Shown here: positions 6,920 to 15,158 of the stretch, in pieces | How positions within the stretch are numbered: the first letter of the stretch is position 1 | Layout of the letters: each line of letters begins with the position of its first letter | Origin: an uncultured Clostridium sp. | Lineage (GTDB): Bacteria; Bacillota; Clostridia; TANB77; CAG-508 | NCBI GenBank assembly: GCA_900556865.1 | Contig: USQS01000003.1 | Span: forward strand, 1-28,377 | Length of the DNA: 28,377 bases | Direction: 5' to 3' | The notes under the pieces: model-generated | Databases searched by the model: none | What the model was told of the DNA's origin: nothing | Seen by the model: only the letters and a program-made list of their open reading frames with translations | Position numbers and translations under genes: made by a program

Positions 6920-8758
6920 ATGGAAGAATTAAAAGCAAAATTTAAAAAAGAATTTGAGGAAATGAAGGAAAGTTTATTAGATTTAGAGGTAGATAGAGAA
7001 GAAGAATTAAAAGGTAGAGAAGAGGATTACCAAAAAAGATTGGACGAATTTAATGAAAAATATTCTGGAGAAGTATTTCCAACAGATATTCCTAAAAGAG
7101 ATGAAGAACAAATAAAATTAGAAAAAGAAAAGGAAAAAATAGAAGAAGATAGAAAAGATTTAGAGACTCAAAAAAAAGAAAGGGAATTTGAATTACAAAA
7201 TTTAATTAGAAATTGGCAAAAACAAATTGATGTCAAAAGAGATGAATTGGTAAAAAAAGCAGAAAAATATGAAAAACCAAAAGAAAAATTAGAAGAGGAA
7301 TTAAAAAGACAAAAAGAAGGTTTAAAAGTTTGGGAAGAAAAAGGAATAAAGGATCAACTTTATAATAGACGTAAAGATGTTGTTATTCCTAAAATTGAAA
7401 AACAAATAGAAGAATTAAACAAACAAATAGAAGATGAAGGCATAAAAACTGAATGGGTTGAATTAGGAAAAATAAAATCTCAATTAAAAGATTTACCACT
7501 TCATACTAAAGATTCCATTATGGAAGAATTAAATGATATCTCTTGGTTTATGGAAGAACCAAAATTAGAACAAAAACCAGAAATAAAAAGAGGATCAAAT
7601 GTATATAATTTAAATGACCTTAAAAATATGTCTAAAGGTGCAAATCCTCATCCTTTTGAAATGCAGCCAGAACAAGAGCCAGTAGATGTAGGGGTGTTAA
7701 GTGATATGGTTAGACCTTATGCTTATGATTCAACTCCTGAACCAGAAGAAGCACAGGAAGTACCATTTGCATATCCAATGGGAGAAGCTACTCCAGAACC
7801 AGAAGAGAGGCATGGAGTAACAGAACAAGACAAAATTCTTAATCAGGTAAGAGAAAAAATAGAGATGCTAATACCAGTATTTGATAAGCAAGGAGGAAAA
7901 TCAGATTTAACTTTAGAATATTCACTTGACGCAGAAGGAGTTAATCTTAATGGTAAAAAATATACTTTTGAGGAACTAAGTGAATTTGAAGATAAAAATG
8001 AATTGGAGGAGAAAATAAAAGCTAATTTAGAACCAAAAGATGAAAAAAAATTAAGTGAGAATCTAGATGATTATATTTTTAAAGCAATGGCAAAACAATG
8101 TGAGGATAAAATAAATAAGATGATAGCAAATACAGCAAGTGCAATTAAAGATAATCCAGAGTTAAAGGATGAAATAGGACAAATGTATAAAGATGCAGCT
8201 AAAGATTTAATTAAAAATGAGTATGGAACTAAAATAAAAGCTTTAAAAGAAGGCATCGTAGATGGTAAAAAAGCAACAGATAATCATGTTAAGTTATCAT
8301 ATAATTTAAGACATATGTCTGTATTTAGTAGGATGGCAAGAAGATGTATTTTAGAAAAGGCGGAAATAAACAGATTAACAGAAACAGTATATAATCTTAA
8401 AGACAATGAGAATGTAACCATTAAAGTAGGACCACTTACAAAAATTAAATTTGCAATAAGGGATAAGTTAAAAGACATAAAAAGAGAAAAATTAACAGAT
8501 GGATCTGAAAATAGACAAGGAATGAAAGCTAAAGTTAAAGATTCATATGATAAAGTTGTTGATAGATATACAGAAAATAGATTATATGATGGTTCAAAAT
8601 ATCCTGGTGGAGCAAAAAAAGCAGAAGCAGAGGTTAAAGAAAATAAACCAGATGAATTTAGAAAAAAATTAGCTAGTGGAAAAAGAGGCACAGCAAGTAG
8701 CAAATTAGCTAGTAAAGGAAGCATAAAAAGAGAACAATCAGGAAAAGGGGAACGTTAA
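6920..8758 (+). CDS. Large cytoplasmic coiled-coil protein with acidic-proline linker, function unknown
   Basis: 612 aa, SD AAAGGAG 8 bp before the ATG. No signal peptide or membrane segment. Residues about 1-200 are Glu/Lys/Arg-rich with heptad-like spacing, indicating a long coiled coil. A low-complexity linker (about 215-300) contains two copies of TPEPEE spaced 19 residues apart, each shortly after an (F/Y)AY tripeptide. The C-terminal half (about 305-612) is again highly charged and helical, ending in a basic Lys/Arg/Ser/Gly tail. The gene stands between the exported proteins and the opposing VirD4-like ATPase and is driven by a perfect consensus promoter. It could be a cytoplasmic scaffold or a substrate of the machine; no recognised domain supports either. 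Confidence 0.65.
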   Translation: MEELKAKFKKEFEEMKESLLDLEVDREEELKGREEDYQKRLDEFNEKYSGEVFPTDIPKRDEEQIKLEKEKEKIEEDRKDLETQKKEREFELQNLIRNWQKQIDVKRDELVKKAEKYEKPKEKLEEELKRQKEGLKVWEEKGIKDQLYNRRKDVVIPKIEKQIEELNKQIEDEGIKTEWVELGKIKSQLKDLPLHTKDSIMEELNDISWFMEEPKLEQKPEIKRGSNVYNLNDLKNMSKGANPHPFEMQPEQEPVDVGVLSDMVRPYAYDSTPEPEEAQEVPFAYPMGEATPEPEERHGVTEQDKILNQVREKIEMLIPVFDKQGGKSDLTLEYSLDAEGVNLNGKKYTFEELSEFEDKNELEEKIKANLEPKDEKKLSENLDDYIFKAMAKQCEDKINKMIANTASAIKDNPELKDEIGQMYKDAAKDLIKNEYGTKIKALKEGIVDGKKATDNHVKLSYNLRHMSVFSRMARRCILEKAEINRLTETVYNLKDNENVTIKVGPLTKIKFAIRDKLKDIKREKLTDGSENRQGMKAKVKDSYDKVVDRYTENRLYDGSKYPGGAKKAEAEVKENKPDEFRKKLASGKRGTASSKLASKGSIKREQSGKGER

Positions 8759-8768
8759 TAAAAAAAAC

Positions 8769-8800
8769 AAAATAAAAAGACCTATAGGTCTTTTTATTTT
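8769..8800. terminator. Bidirectional intrinsic terminator between convergent genes
   Basis: A perfect 32-bp palindrome: AAAATAAAAAGACC, centre TATA, GGTCTTTTTATTTT. It lies 10 bp after the coiled-coil gene's stop and 11 bp from the stop of the opposing gene. A-tracts and T-tracts flank the GC core symmetrically, so it can terminate both transcripts. Confidence 0.88.
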
Positions 8801-8811
8801 AGTTTTTTCTA

Positions 8812-11172
8812 TTAATTTGATTCTTTTTTTAATTTTGTAACTACTGCATCTTCATTATTAAATAAATATTTTGAACTAGGGTTAGCTTGTACAGGGTCTG
8901 TTTCATCTGTTTCGCTATTATTAAAATTTACATTTTTAGGATTGAACTTTCTTGAATTACCTTTATTAGAGATAAAGTCATTATTTGCAATTCCATCATC
9001 AGATGTAAATCTTGAAAAGTCATAATTTTTACCCTTATGTTTTTCTTTATATTTTGCTGGTAAGAAATTGATGATACCATCACTATTTTGTGGTTTTCCG
9101 TCATCACCAATAATTTTAAATGCACATGTGTTGTCACCGAAAAACTGCATATTACCAGCTCTAACTTTATCTTTATAATCAAATTTAATTTCTGCCATTT
9201 TAGGATCCATTTTAAGCTTGCTTGTATCAAAAGTACGAGCCTTGTATTGCCATTGTTTCCATTGACCAATTTCTTTTTGCCACCATTGTAATTCATCAAT
9301 AGGGGTAGCACCACCTGTAAATACCTTGTTAGCACAGTTTGAAAGAATTGTACTATTAAACTTAGCCATAGCAGAATCGTTTTTATCAAGATCTACATTT
9401 GTAATACCACTTGTACCAAACATTGATATACTTTGAGCAGATACTGTTGTACCAACACAATATTTTCTGTACATTGTAAAAATTGTTTCAGTATCTTTAC
9501 ACAAATAGTCTGGAAATTCATCTATATAAAGGTAATGTGGTATTCTGCTTTTTTCTGTTCCAGGTCTTCTTAATACTGCATTTTGCATTGATAATAAGAA
9601 GAATAAACCAAAAGCTGTGCTTGCAAATTTTCCAGATTGACCTCTACGAGTACATACAAATATAAATTCACCGTTTTTTAAAGCATTATCAAAATCTACA
9701 TTATTATGCCTATTACACAAAATATTTTTCATTGGTGAAGAACGAAGTAGATTTTCAAGCCTGCTTGATATATAAAAAGTATATCTTTCTATATTTTTAA
9801 GCCCTTGAGAATTTGGATAAAAGTTCTTTTCAAAAAAGGCTATAAGCATGTCATATTCTTCTGATAGTTCTTCATCTTTTTTCAATATTTCACACATTTT
9901 TGTAACTAAATTAAAATTATTTAGTAGTTTTAATAAATCTTCCATATTTGGGTATATTCCATCATGCATTTTTGGATAGATAAGTTTTAGAAGTATTGTT
10001 AGGTTTTCAAGTATTTGTACAACAATATCTTCTTGGAAATTATCTAAATCTGGAGATTTTATTCCATTTATTGTTGAAGAAATAGTAATTGCTATTTTAT
10101 TTGGGTCATCATATGCAAATGGGTTTAAACCTTTAGAAGCAGATGGGTTTGCAGGGTCAATTAATGTATAAGAAATATTAAAATTATTGCAAACATCTAT
10201 CATCTTATAAATACTTTCATCATCAGGAGAAAGATAGGTTAGACCTATATTTCTATATATAATTTGTGGACTAGATGAAATTATCATTTTTTGCATAAAA
10301 GTTTTAAATATAGTTTCTTTTCCAAATGAAGGAGTTAACATATTTAAATTAAAGTTTTTATTTAAATATTCATTGCTATATGGACCAGTAATTGTTGCAA
10401 TTCCTGTTTTTAAGGCTGTGAAACCAAGCTCTTTAGATGCCTCGCAAAAGAAAAATTTCTTTTCTATATCTTGAGCTATCATTGGTTCGAAAATTCTTGC
10501 TGTTTTTCCTGTACCTGAACCACCACATACAAGAAGTGAGCGATATCTTGCACTTTCTCCAAATATTACTTTTTTACCTGTATAAAAATCATAAACAAAA
10601 CTTATATCACACATATATGAATTATGTTTTACAGTTGGATCAGATAAGTTTATTCCTTTATAATCCCAAATTGCTTTTATCATTTCTGATGTATCATCTA
10701 TACCTAGTAATATTTTATGAACAATAAATGGATAGAATGTTGTTAGAGGTATTAAAAGTGATATTGCACAAAATGCGTTTCTAACCATAGTTGGAAATTC
10801 TAATATTATATTTGCATAATTAGGTACAGATATAAATAACAACCATAAAATTGCATTTAACCATTGTGTAAACATTGATATAGATACAATATATACAGCA
10901 ATTAAATATGTGTAAAATAATGTTACTTTATGTGCTCTATCATGTGTAAAACTTGAAGAACCTGAAAAGAAAAATGCAAATACTGGGCAGGCAAGAGCTA
11001 ATGTATATCTAAATGGTCCCCAATAAGATGAAGAAACACCTGTAAAAATCATAAGTAACATTTCTACAACTCTATCTATACAAATATAGAAAGATATTAG
11101 TGTTAATATGTATGTAAAAAATGTATTTCTATTAACATTTAGTTTTTTCAATAATTTATCTATTAATTTCAT
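8812..11172 (-). CDS. VirD4/TraG-type coupling ATPase-like membrane protein
   Basis: 786 aa, SD AGAGGG before the ATG. About four to five hydrophobic segments lie in residues 16-152, followed by a cytoplasmic ATPase. Walker A is GGSGTGKTA at 217-225; Walker B is YLYIDEFPDY at 547-556, the usual spacing and wording for type IV coupling proteins. The TraM-recognition-like part continues to about 700, with an Asn/Lys-rich tail. These hexameric ATPases bring DNA or protein substrates to a type IV secretion channel at the inner membrane. No relaxase, VirB4, VirB6 or mobilisation gene is visible nearby; instead it faces the Tad-like array across a shared terminator. It may therefore serve protein export rather than conjugation. 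The ATPase family is well supported; the role is inferred. Confidence 0.85.
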   Translation of the reverse strand: MKLIDKLLKKLNVNRNTFFTYILTLISFYICIDRVVEMLLMIFTGVSSSYWGPFRYTLALACPVFAFFFSGSSSFTHDRAHKVTLFYTYLIAVYIVSISMFTQWLNAILWLLFISVPNYANIILEFPTMVRNAFCAISLLIPLTTFYPFIVHKILLGIDDTSEMIKAIWDYKGINLSDPTVKHNSYMCDISFVYDFYTGKKVIFGESARYRSLLVCGGSGTGKTARIFEPMIAQDIEKKFFFCEASKELGFTALKTGIATITGPYSNEYLNKNFNLNMLTPSFGKETIFKTFMQKMIISSSPQIIYRNIGLTYLSPDDESIYKMIDVCNNFNISYTLIDPANPSASKGLNPFAYDDPNKIAITISSTINGIKSPDLDNFQEDIVVQILENLTILLKLIYPKMHDGIYPNMEDLLKLLNNFNLVTKMCEILKKDEELSEEYDMLIAFFEKNFYPNSQGLKNIERYTFYISSRLENLLRSSPMKNILCNRHNNVDFDNALKNGEFIFVCTRRGQSGKFASTAFGLFFLLSMQNAVLRRPGTEKSRIPHYLYIDEFPDYLCKDTETIFTMYRKYCVGTTVSAQSISMFGTSGITNVDLDKNDSAMAKFNSTILSNCANKVFTGGATPIDELQWWQKEIGQWKQWQYKARTFDTSKLKMDPKMAEIKFDYKDKVRAGNMQFFGDNTCAFKIIGDDGKPQNSDGIINFLPAKYKEKHKGKNYDFSRFTSDDGIANNDFISNKGNSRKFNPKNVNFNNSETDETDPVQANPSSKYLFNNEDAVVTKLKKESN

Positions 11173-11207
11173 ATATTATCCCTCTTTATTTATTTTTACT
11201 CTCTTAT

Positions 11208-11236
11208 ATTATCTAACAAAATTAGGAAAATTACAA
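11208..11236 (-). promoter_or_regulatory. SigA-type promoter for the VirD4-like gene
   Basis: On the minus strand TTGTAA (plus 11231-11236), 17-bp spacer, GATAAT (plus 11208-11213). It lies 36 bp upstream of the ATG at 11172. Four of six and five of six bases match consensus. Confidence 0.5.
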
Positions 11237-11287
11237 GTATTTTACTATAAAATGTTTATATTATTATATTTTTAAGTGTTAATATTA

Positions 11288-11884
11288 TCAATGTTCGTTT
11301 TTTTCTTTTGTAAAATCTGAACATAAAATGTTTTTTGCATACATTACTCCAGCAAATAGTGTCATAGCTATTGCTATGTAAAATAAGTATAATGTTATTT
11401 TAGAAAGCTCTGCAAATGTTTCAGAAAGTAAAGAAAACATAATTGCTACAAAAAACAAAACAGTTGCAATCTTTCCATACCATTTACTATGAACAGTAAC
11501 AATATTTTTTTTATAAAGTACAAAACCTACTGTAATCATGATAAGTTCCTTTGTTGCTAAAATAACTAAAATCCAGAAAGGAATAATTCCTTTTATAATT
11601 AAAGCAGTTATTGTACTTATTTGTGTAATTTTGTCTGCCAAAGGATCCATTAATTTGCCCCAATCTGTAATGAGATTGTATTTCCTTGCAATTCTTCCAT
11701 CTAACACATCTGTAAAATTTGCAATTAAGAAAAATATGAATGCATACAAATATTGTTCTGAAAGAATAAGAGTAAATATAACTGGTACTAATATTAGTCT
11801 TATAATTGTTAAGTAGTTTGGTAAATTTTTTATATTTGTTTTTTGCATATTTTTTATTACTATGTTAGTTGTTAAAACTAACAT
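11288..11884 (-). CDS. pgsA: CDP-diacylglycerol-glycerol-3-phosphate 3-phosphatidyltransferase PgsA
   Basis: Makes phosphatidylglycerol phosphate from CDP-diacylglycerol and glycerol 3-phosphate, the committed step of acidic phospholipid synthesis at the cytoplasmic membrane. The full CDP-alcohol phosphotransferase signature is present: D..DG..AR, eight residues, G...D...D (DVLDGRIARKY then GKLMDPLAD). Several hydrophobic helices follow. The start is uncertain. The ATG at 11884 gives 198 aa and follows AAAGGAGG, but with only 2 bases between. The ATG at 11848 gives the family-like start MQKTNIKNLPNYLTIIRL (186 aa). The frame is open further, to an ATG at 11929 that overlaps clpE and has no SD. 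A 10-bp hairpin covers the 11884 start codon. It follows clpE by about 28 bp, probably in one transcript. Confidence 0.9.
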   Translation of the reverse strand: MLVLTTNIVIKNMQKTNIKNLPNYLTIIRLILVPVIFTLILSEQYLYAFIFFLIANFTDVLDGRIARKYNLITDWGKLMDPLADKITQISTITALIIKGIIPFWILVILATKELIMITVGFVLYKKNIVTVHSKWYGKIATVLFFVAIMFSLLSETFAELSKITLYLFYIAIAMTLFAGVMYAKNILCSDFTKEKNEH

Positions 11885-11885
11885 A
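11861..11885 (-). promoter_or_regulatory. Hairpin over the pgsA translation start
   Basis: TATGTTAGTT (11861-11870) and AACTAACATA (11876-11885) form a 10-bp perfect stem with a 5-nt loop. It begins one base after the AGGAGG site on the minus strand and contains the ATG at 11884. If folded it would hide that start and bring the SD nearer to the ATG at 11848. Confidence 0.5.
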
Positions 11886-11912
11886 TCCTCCTTTATATAA
11901 TTTATGTTTTCT

Positions 11913-14291
11913 TTAGCTAAAAATTTCAAAAGTTAGGTTGTTATCTATATTATTTACTGAAACGGTTTTTCCATCTGTAATTTCGCCAGTTAATATTTTC
12001 TCTGAAATAACGTCTTCAATATAGCGTTGGATTGCACGGCGAAGAGGTCTTGCACCAAATTTTAGATTTGTTCCTTTTTTTAAAATATATTCTTTTGCTG
12101 TATTTGAAACATTTAGTGTAATATTTTTGTCAGATAATGCTTTTTGAGTGTCTTCAAGCATTAAGTCTACAATTTTAATTAATTGCTCTTTTGTTAGACT
12201 TTCAAAAACAACAATTTCATCAACTCTGTTTAAAAATTCTGGTCTAAACACATCTTTAAGTTTTTCTTCAATTTTGTAATTATCAACTGTAGATTTTCCA
12301 AAACCGATAGAATTAGAATTTAAATTAGAACCAGCATTAGAAGTCATTATAATAATTGTGTTTTCAAAACTTACCGTGTTACCTTGACTATCTGTTAATC
12401 TACCATCATCTAAAACTTGAAGTAAAATGTTAAATACATCTGGATGTGCTTTTTCAATTTCATCAAGAAGTATTATAGAGTAGGGGTGACGTTTAACTTT
12501 GTCTGTAAGTTGACCTGCGTCGTCATAACCAACATACCCAGGAGGTGCACCAATTAGTTTTGCTGTTGAATTGCTCTCCATGTATTCAGACATATCTATT
12601 CTGATTATAGAATCTTCTTTTCCAAACATTTCAAAAGATAGAGCCTTTGCAAGTGCTGTTTTTCCAACTCCTGTAGGACCAACAAAAATAAAAGATGGTG
12701 GACGTTTTGTGGATTTTAAACCAGCTCTGTTCCTTCTAATTGCACGAGCTACTGCATTTACAGCCTCTTCTTGACCAATAATTTTTTTATGAAGATTTGT
12801 TTCCAAATTTAATAATTTTTTTGTTTCTTCTTCTGTTATTTTATTTACTGGAATTTTAGTCCAGCTTTCAATAACATTTGCAATATCTTGTACAGTTAGA
12901 TTCTTAATTTCCATTGTAGAATTTATTTTGTCTATTTGTTCAATCAATTTACATTCTTCTGTTTTTAAAGAAGCTGCTTTTTGATAATCTTCAGTTGAAT
13001 CTGTAGTTATTGCTTGGTCTTTTTGTTCTTGAACATCTTTTAGTTTTTGCCTTAATATTTCTAATTGATAAAGTTCCTTGTTTTCTAAATTAATTCTAGA
13101 ACATGCTTCGTCTAAAATATCTATTGCTTTATCAGGTAAAAATCTGTCATGAATATATTTTTCAGACATTATAACAGTTTGTTTAATAACATCTGATGAA
13201 ATTTTTACCTTGTGGTAATCTTCATAATATTTTTTAATTCCATCTAGAATACCAATAGAATCTGTAACAGAAGGTTCTTCTATTAATACTTGTTGAAATC
13301 TTCTTTCTAAAGCAGTATCTTTTTCTATATACTTTCTGTATTCTTTAATTGTTGTTGTACCTATTAACTGTATTTGGCCACTTGCTAAAGCAGGTTTTAA
13401 TATATTTGCTGCGTTCATTGAGCTGTCTTCACCACCAGAACCAGCACCAATTATAGAATGAATTTCATCAATTACTAGTATAATATTACCATATTGAACA
13501 CAATCTGCAATTATTCCTTTCATTCTTGCTTCAAATTGACCTCTAAATTGAGTTCCAGCAACAACAGAAGTCATATCTAATAAATAAACCTCTTTGTTTA
13601 ATAATTTTGCAGGTACATTTTTAGATGCAATTTTTAGTGCTAAAGCATTTGCAATAGCTGTTTTTCCAACACCTGGTTCTCCAATTAAGCATGGGTTATT
13701 TTTAGAACGTCTATTTAAAATTTGAATAACTCTTTGTAGTTCTTTATCTCTGCCTATTACAATATCAAGCTCATTATTTTGGGCTTTAAATGTAAGGTTA
13801 GTGCCATAAACATCTAAATATTTTTTCTTTTTATTTTTAGGCTTTTTCTTTTCAGGTTTAACTTTTCTTTTTACATTTGAGCCAGAAATTTCTTCAGAAG
13901 AGTTTTTAGCTTTTTGCTCTCCACCAAAAATATTTCCAAATATAGAACCAAGTGGAATTGCTCCTGCAAATACTTTTGGTTGTTCTTCTTGTAGGTCTTC
14001 ATCATCTTGTTCTTGGTAATCTTGAGATAGAGGTACAGCATCAAGTTCAATTCCATCAATATCTCCTAAATTTTCTGAAATTGATTTAAAAAGCCCTTCT
14101 AATTGTTTATTCATTTCATTAGCATTATTATTAAAAATTGTTTGGTTCTGTGCGTTAAGAATTTCATCTGTATTAATTCCTTGCTTTTTTGCACAATCTA
14201 TACATAATCCTTCCATTTCTCTTTTTCCATCAGGAGTAATTTTACTAGAAAAAATAGCTGCCTGATTTTTGTGACACATTGAACATATCAT
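11913..14291 (-). CDS. clpE: ClpE-type AAA+ unfoldase, ATP-binding partner of ClpP
   Basis: 792 aa from the ATG at 14291 (SD GAGG 9 bp upstream). The open frame extends to 14468, but the promoter lies inside that extension, so the longer start is unlikely. An N-terminal zinc finger (C3-C6, C30-C33) replaces the Clp-N repeats of ClpC, which is the ClpE pattern. A Lys-rich linker (about 138-158) precedes AAA domain 1 with Walker A GEPGVGKT (204-211) and Walker B LVIDE (272-276). A UVR-like middle coil is at about 420-456, and AAA domain 2 has GPTGVGKT (538-545) and LLDE. The tripeptide IGF at 662-664 fits the ClpP-docking loop. It would unfold damaged proteins for ClpP under stress. No CtsR heptad repeat was recognised upstream. 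Confidence 0.9.
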   Translation of the reverse strand: MICSMCHKNQAAIFSSKITPDGKREMEGLCIDCAKKQGINTDEILNAQNQTIFNNNANEMNKQLEGLFKSISENLGDIDGIELDAVPLSQDYQEQDDEDLQEEQPKVFAGAIPLGSIFGNIFGGEQKAKNSSEEISGSNVKRKVKPEKKKPKNKKKKYLDVYGTNLTFKAQNNELDIVIGRDKELQRVIQILNRRSKNNPCLIGEPGVGKTAIANALALKIASKNVPAKLLNKEVYLLDMTSVVAGTQFRGQFEARMKGIIADCVQYGNIILVIDEIHSIIGAGSGGEDSSMNAANILKPALASGQIQLIGTTTIKEYRKYIEKDTALERRFQQVLIEEPSVTDSIGILDGIKKYYEDYHKVKISSDVIKQTVIMSEKYIHDRFLPDKAIDILDEACSRINLENKELYQLEILRQKLKDVQEQKDQAITTDSTEDYQKAASLKTEECKLIEQIDKINSTMEIKNLTVQDIANVIESWTKIPVNKITEEETKKLLNLETNLHKKIIGQEEAVNAVARAIRRNRAGLKSTKRPPSFIFVGPTGVGKTALAKALSFEMFGKEDSIIRIDMSEYMESNSTAKLIGAPPGYVGYDDAGQLTDKVKRHPYSIILLDEIEKAHPDVFNILLQVLDDGRLTDSQGNTVSFENTIIIMTSNAGSNLNSNSIGFGKSTVDNYKIEEKLKDVFRPEFLNRVDEIVVFESLTKEQLIKIVDLMLEDTQKALSDKNITLNVSNTAKEYILKKGTNLKFGARPLRRAIQRYIEDVISEKILTGEITDGKTVSVNNIDNNLTFEIFS

Positions 14292-14331
14292 AAATTTTTT
14301 CCTCATTTCTATATTATTATAACACCATAAT

Positions 14332-14360
14332 ATTATATAATAAAATAGAAGGATTGTAAA
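14332..14360 (-). promoter_or_regulatory. SigA-type promoter for clpE-pgsA
   Basis: Minus strand TTTACA (plus 14355-14360), 17-bp spacer, TATAAT (plus 14332-14337), 41 bp upstream of the clpE ATG at 14291. It is divergent from the plsY promoter 34 bp away. Confidence 0.65.
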
Positions 14361-14393
14361 GGGATTTTTTCTTAAAAATTCAATAAAAAGCTC

Positions 14394-14422
14394 TTGCACA
14401 AAAGATAAATTTGTAGTATAGT
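14394..14422 (+). promoter_or_regulatory. SigA-type promoter for plsY-gpsA
   Basis: TTGCAC (14394-14399), 17-bp spacer, TATAGT (14417-14422), 60 bp upstream of the plsY ATG at 14483. Confidence 0.62.
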
Positions 14423-14482
14423 AAGTAGCGAGGAAAAACAATCTAAAAGATAACAACAAAATATACAAAAGGAGGTATGATT

Positions 14483-15122
14483 ATGGCAACATATATAATA
14501 ATAGCAGTAGTTGCATATTTAATTGGAAGTACAAGTTTCTCTGTTATAATTAGCAAAAAAATGGCTGGTTTTGATGTAAGAGAAAAAGGGAGCGGAAATG
14601 CAGGTACAACAAACATGCTTCGTTCTGTCGGAAAAAAAGCAGCTATACTTACTTTAATATGCGATATTTTAAAAGGAGTTGTAGCAGTATTTATTGCTTT
14701 AATTGTAGGAAGAATTTCAAAAAATTTAGATAAGGCATTACTTGTTCAAATTGCAGGAATTTTGGTTGTAGTACGGACATACTTTTCCAATATTTTTTGA
14801 ATTTAAAGGGGGAAAAGGTGTTGCAACAGCTTTAGGTGTTTTATTTACAATAAATTGGAGAATAGGTTTAATTTGTTTAGTATTTGCACTTGTAGTAATG
14901 TTAACTAGTAAAATGGTTTCACTAGGTTCTATTGCAGCAGCGGTTTTATTTCCTGTTTTAACATTATTTATGAATTCGAATTTTATAGTTGAAGCAAGTG
15001 GAATAAAATATTTTATTTTTAGTTTAATTTTAGCTTTGTTTGTAATTTTTAATCATAGAGAAAACTTACAAAGAATAGCAAATGGAACTGAAAACAAATT
15101 GAATTTTAGTAATAAAAATTAA
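14483..15122 (+). pseudogene. plsY: Glycerol-3-phosphate acyltransferase PlsY, split by a single-base frameshift
   Basis: PlsY transfers the acyl group of acyl-phosphate (made by PlsX) to glycerol 3-phosphate, the first step of phospholipid synthesis, in the cytoplasmic membrane. The start at 14483 has AAAGGAGG 7 bp upstream. The first frame encodes the N-terminus with the conserved GSGNAGTTNMLR and ends at a TGA at 14798-14800. The conserved GHTFPIFF and FKGGKGVATALG are in the next frame from 14775 on. Removing one base near 14774 restores a protein of about 212 aa, a normal PlsY length. The two frames overlap only from 14772 to 14797, and the conserved GHTFP is already in the second frame, so the insertion is fixed near 14774. 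Either a sequencing or assembly error, or a true inactivation. It pairs naturally with gpsA downstream. Confidence 0.85.
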
Positions 15123-15158
15123 AAAAATACATAGGTTTAATAAGGAGATTTTAACAAA

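Noticed and set aside
8812..11172. VirD4-like gene as evidence of an integrated conjugative element
   Set aside because: No relaxase, integrase, VirB4 or attachment repeats were seen within the window, and it is flanked by core genes.
14292..14468. N-terminal extension of ClpE starting at 14468
   Set aside because: The extension is a hydrophobic stretch unlike ClpE, and a TTTACA-N17-TATAAT promoter lies inside it.
14793..14800. T6 followed by TGA in plsY as a programmed frameshift site
   Set aside because: The conserved GHTFP residues are already in the second frame upstream of the T-run, so the shift must occur near 14774, not at the T-run.
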